DNA from: Christensenella sp. UBA4636
GTDB taxonomy: Bacteria; Bacillota; Clostridia; Christensenellales; Borkfalkiaceae
NCBI GenBank assembly: GCA_002405915.1
Contig: DHMS01000037.1
Coordinates: forward strand, 1-13,665
Reading direction: 5' to 3'
DNA length: 13,665 nt
The notes under the pieces were generated by a model that was given only the letters and a program-made list of their open reading frames with translations, searched no databases and had not been told where the DNA came from. Below, piece after piece: positions 13,343 through 13,665 of this stretch. The first letter of the stretch is position 1. Each line of letters begins with the position of its first letter. The position numbers and the translations under genes are program-made.

Positions 13343-13665
13343 ATGAAAAATTACGACGATTTCGAGCTTAATTGCAAAGACGACTGCTCTTGTTGCGAAG
13401 TAAAGCTTGAATGCGAATATCTCACGGCGGACGGCAAAGCTAAAGAAGCCGCCCTCGCTAAGCTTGCCGAGCGCGACGAAAAAGAAGAAGCCGCAAGAAA
13501 AGCCGAAGAACAGGCTAAGGAAAAAGCCGCCGAGCAAGAAACGGAAGTAGTTGCGGAAGTTATCGATACTAATTCGCCCGCCGAAGAATTGGCCGAAGCC
13601 GCCGACGAAGCGACGGAAGAAACCGAGGAACAAGCGGAAGAAGAAAAGCCCGTTGAAGAGATTAA
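13343..13665 (+). CDS. Acidic Ala/Glu/Lys-rich protein with N-terminal Cys cluster (3' end outside window)
   Basis: The ATG at 13343 has an AAGGGGTG ribosome binding site 8-10 bases upstream, and the frame stays open for 107 codons to the right edge. The first 25 residues hold five Cys (11, 15, 17, 18, 24) among acidic residues, an arrangement that could bind zinc or iron-sulphur. From about residue 30 the chain turns into Ala, Glu and Lys repeats (such as EEAARKAEEQAKEKAAE), probably a long single helix or coiled coil, becoming strongly acidic. No signal peptide or membrane segment is seen. I do not recognise the family. The C-terminal part, outside the window, may hold the functional domain. 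Confidence 0.75.
   Translation, partial: MKNYDDFELNCKDDCSCCEVKLECEYLTADGKAKEAALAKLAERDEKEEAARKAEEQAKEKAAEQETEVVAEVIDTNSPAEELAEAADEATEETEEQAEEEKPVEEI

Overview
The window looks like a chromosomal piece of an AT-rich, low-GC Gram-positive bacterium, probably an uncultured gut-type member of the Clostridia (Bacillota). The reasons are the near-consensus TTGACA/TATAAT promoters, strong AGGAGG-type ribosome binding sites, small genes that look like DUF4177, DUF6440 and DUF1003 members, a big lipoprotein with CxxC-rich repeats, and a remnant of a Clostridia-style ECF sigma factor. No phage, CRISPR, tRNA or rRNA signature was seen. Family names come from reading motifs; no database search was run.

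Layout, left to right. (1) 1-2626, minus strand: the N-terminal 875 residues of a large surface lipoprotein with CxxC modules and a carbohydrate-binding-like module, running off the left edge. A near-perfect promoter and a leader with three hairpins precede it. (2) 2831-3953: a gene-poor stretch with a promoter overlapped by a 12-bp inverted repeat, a Phe-rich 20-codon ORF, and an ECF sigma factor broken by an in-frame TAG and cut off after region 2. (3) 3954-5007, plus strand: a two-helix DUF1003 membrane protein, then two small proteins (DUF4177-like and DUF6440-like) closed by a strong terminator. (4) 5088-8786, minus strand: the most striking gene, a 1232-residue soluble protein that joins a Clp-like N-terminus, a ClpA/ClpB D2-type AAA+ unfoldase, a receiver-like domain, and an FtsH-type AAA+ module with an intact M41 zinc protease. 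(5) 8963-10565: an AAA_14/DUF4143 ATPase gene surrounded by four copies of a 40-bp imperfect palindrome, one of them at the predicted transcription start. (6) 10606-11969: a divergent pair, a YgjP/SprT-like metallopeptidase (possibly leaderless) and a four-helix membrane protein. (7) 12136-12995, minus strand: the rplM-rpsI ribosomal operon with a structured leader and a good terminator. (8) 13343 to the right edge: the start of an acidic, Ala/Glu/Lys-rich protein with an N-terminal Cys cluster.

How the genes relate. Apart from rplM-rpsI and the probable 4590-5007 pair, most genes appear to have their own promoter and terminator, so the window is a set of short transcription units. The best candidate for an undescribed system is the Clp-AAA/receiver-like/FtsH-AAA/M41 fusion. 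It places two different unfoldase rings and a protease active site in one chain with no membrane anchor, so it may be a cytosolic self-contained unfoldase-protease. The second candidate is the DUF4143 ATPase with its dispersed palindromes, which could be operators or the trace of a mobile unit.
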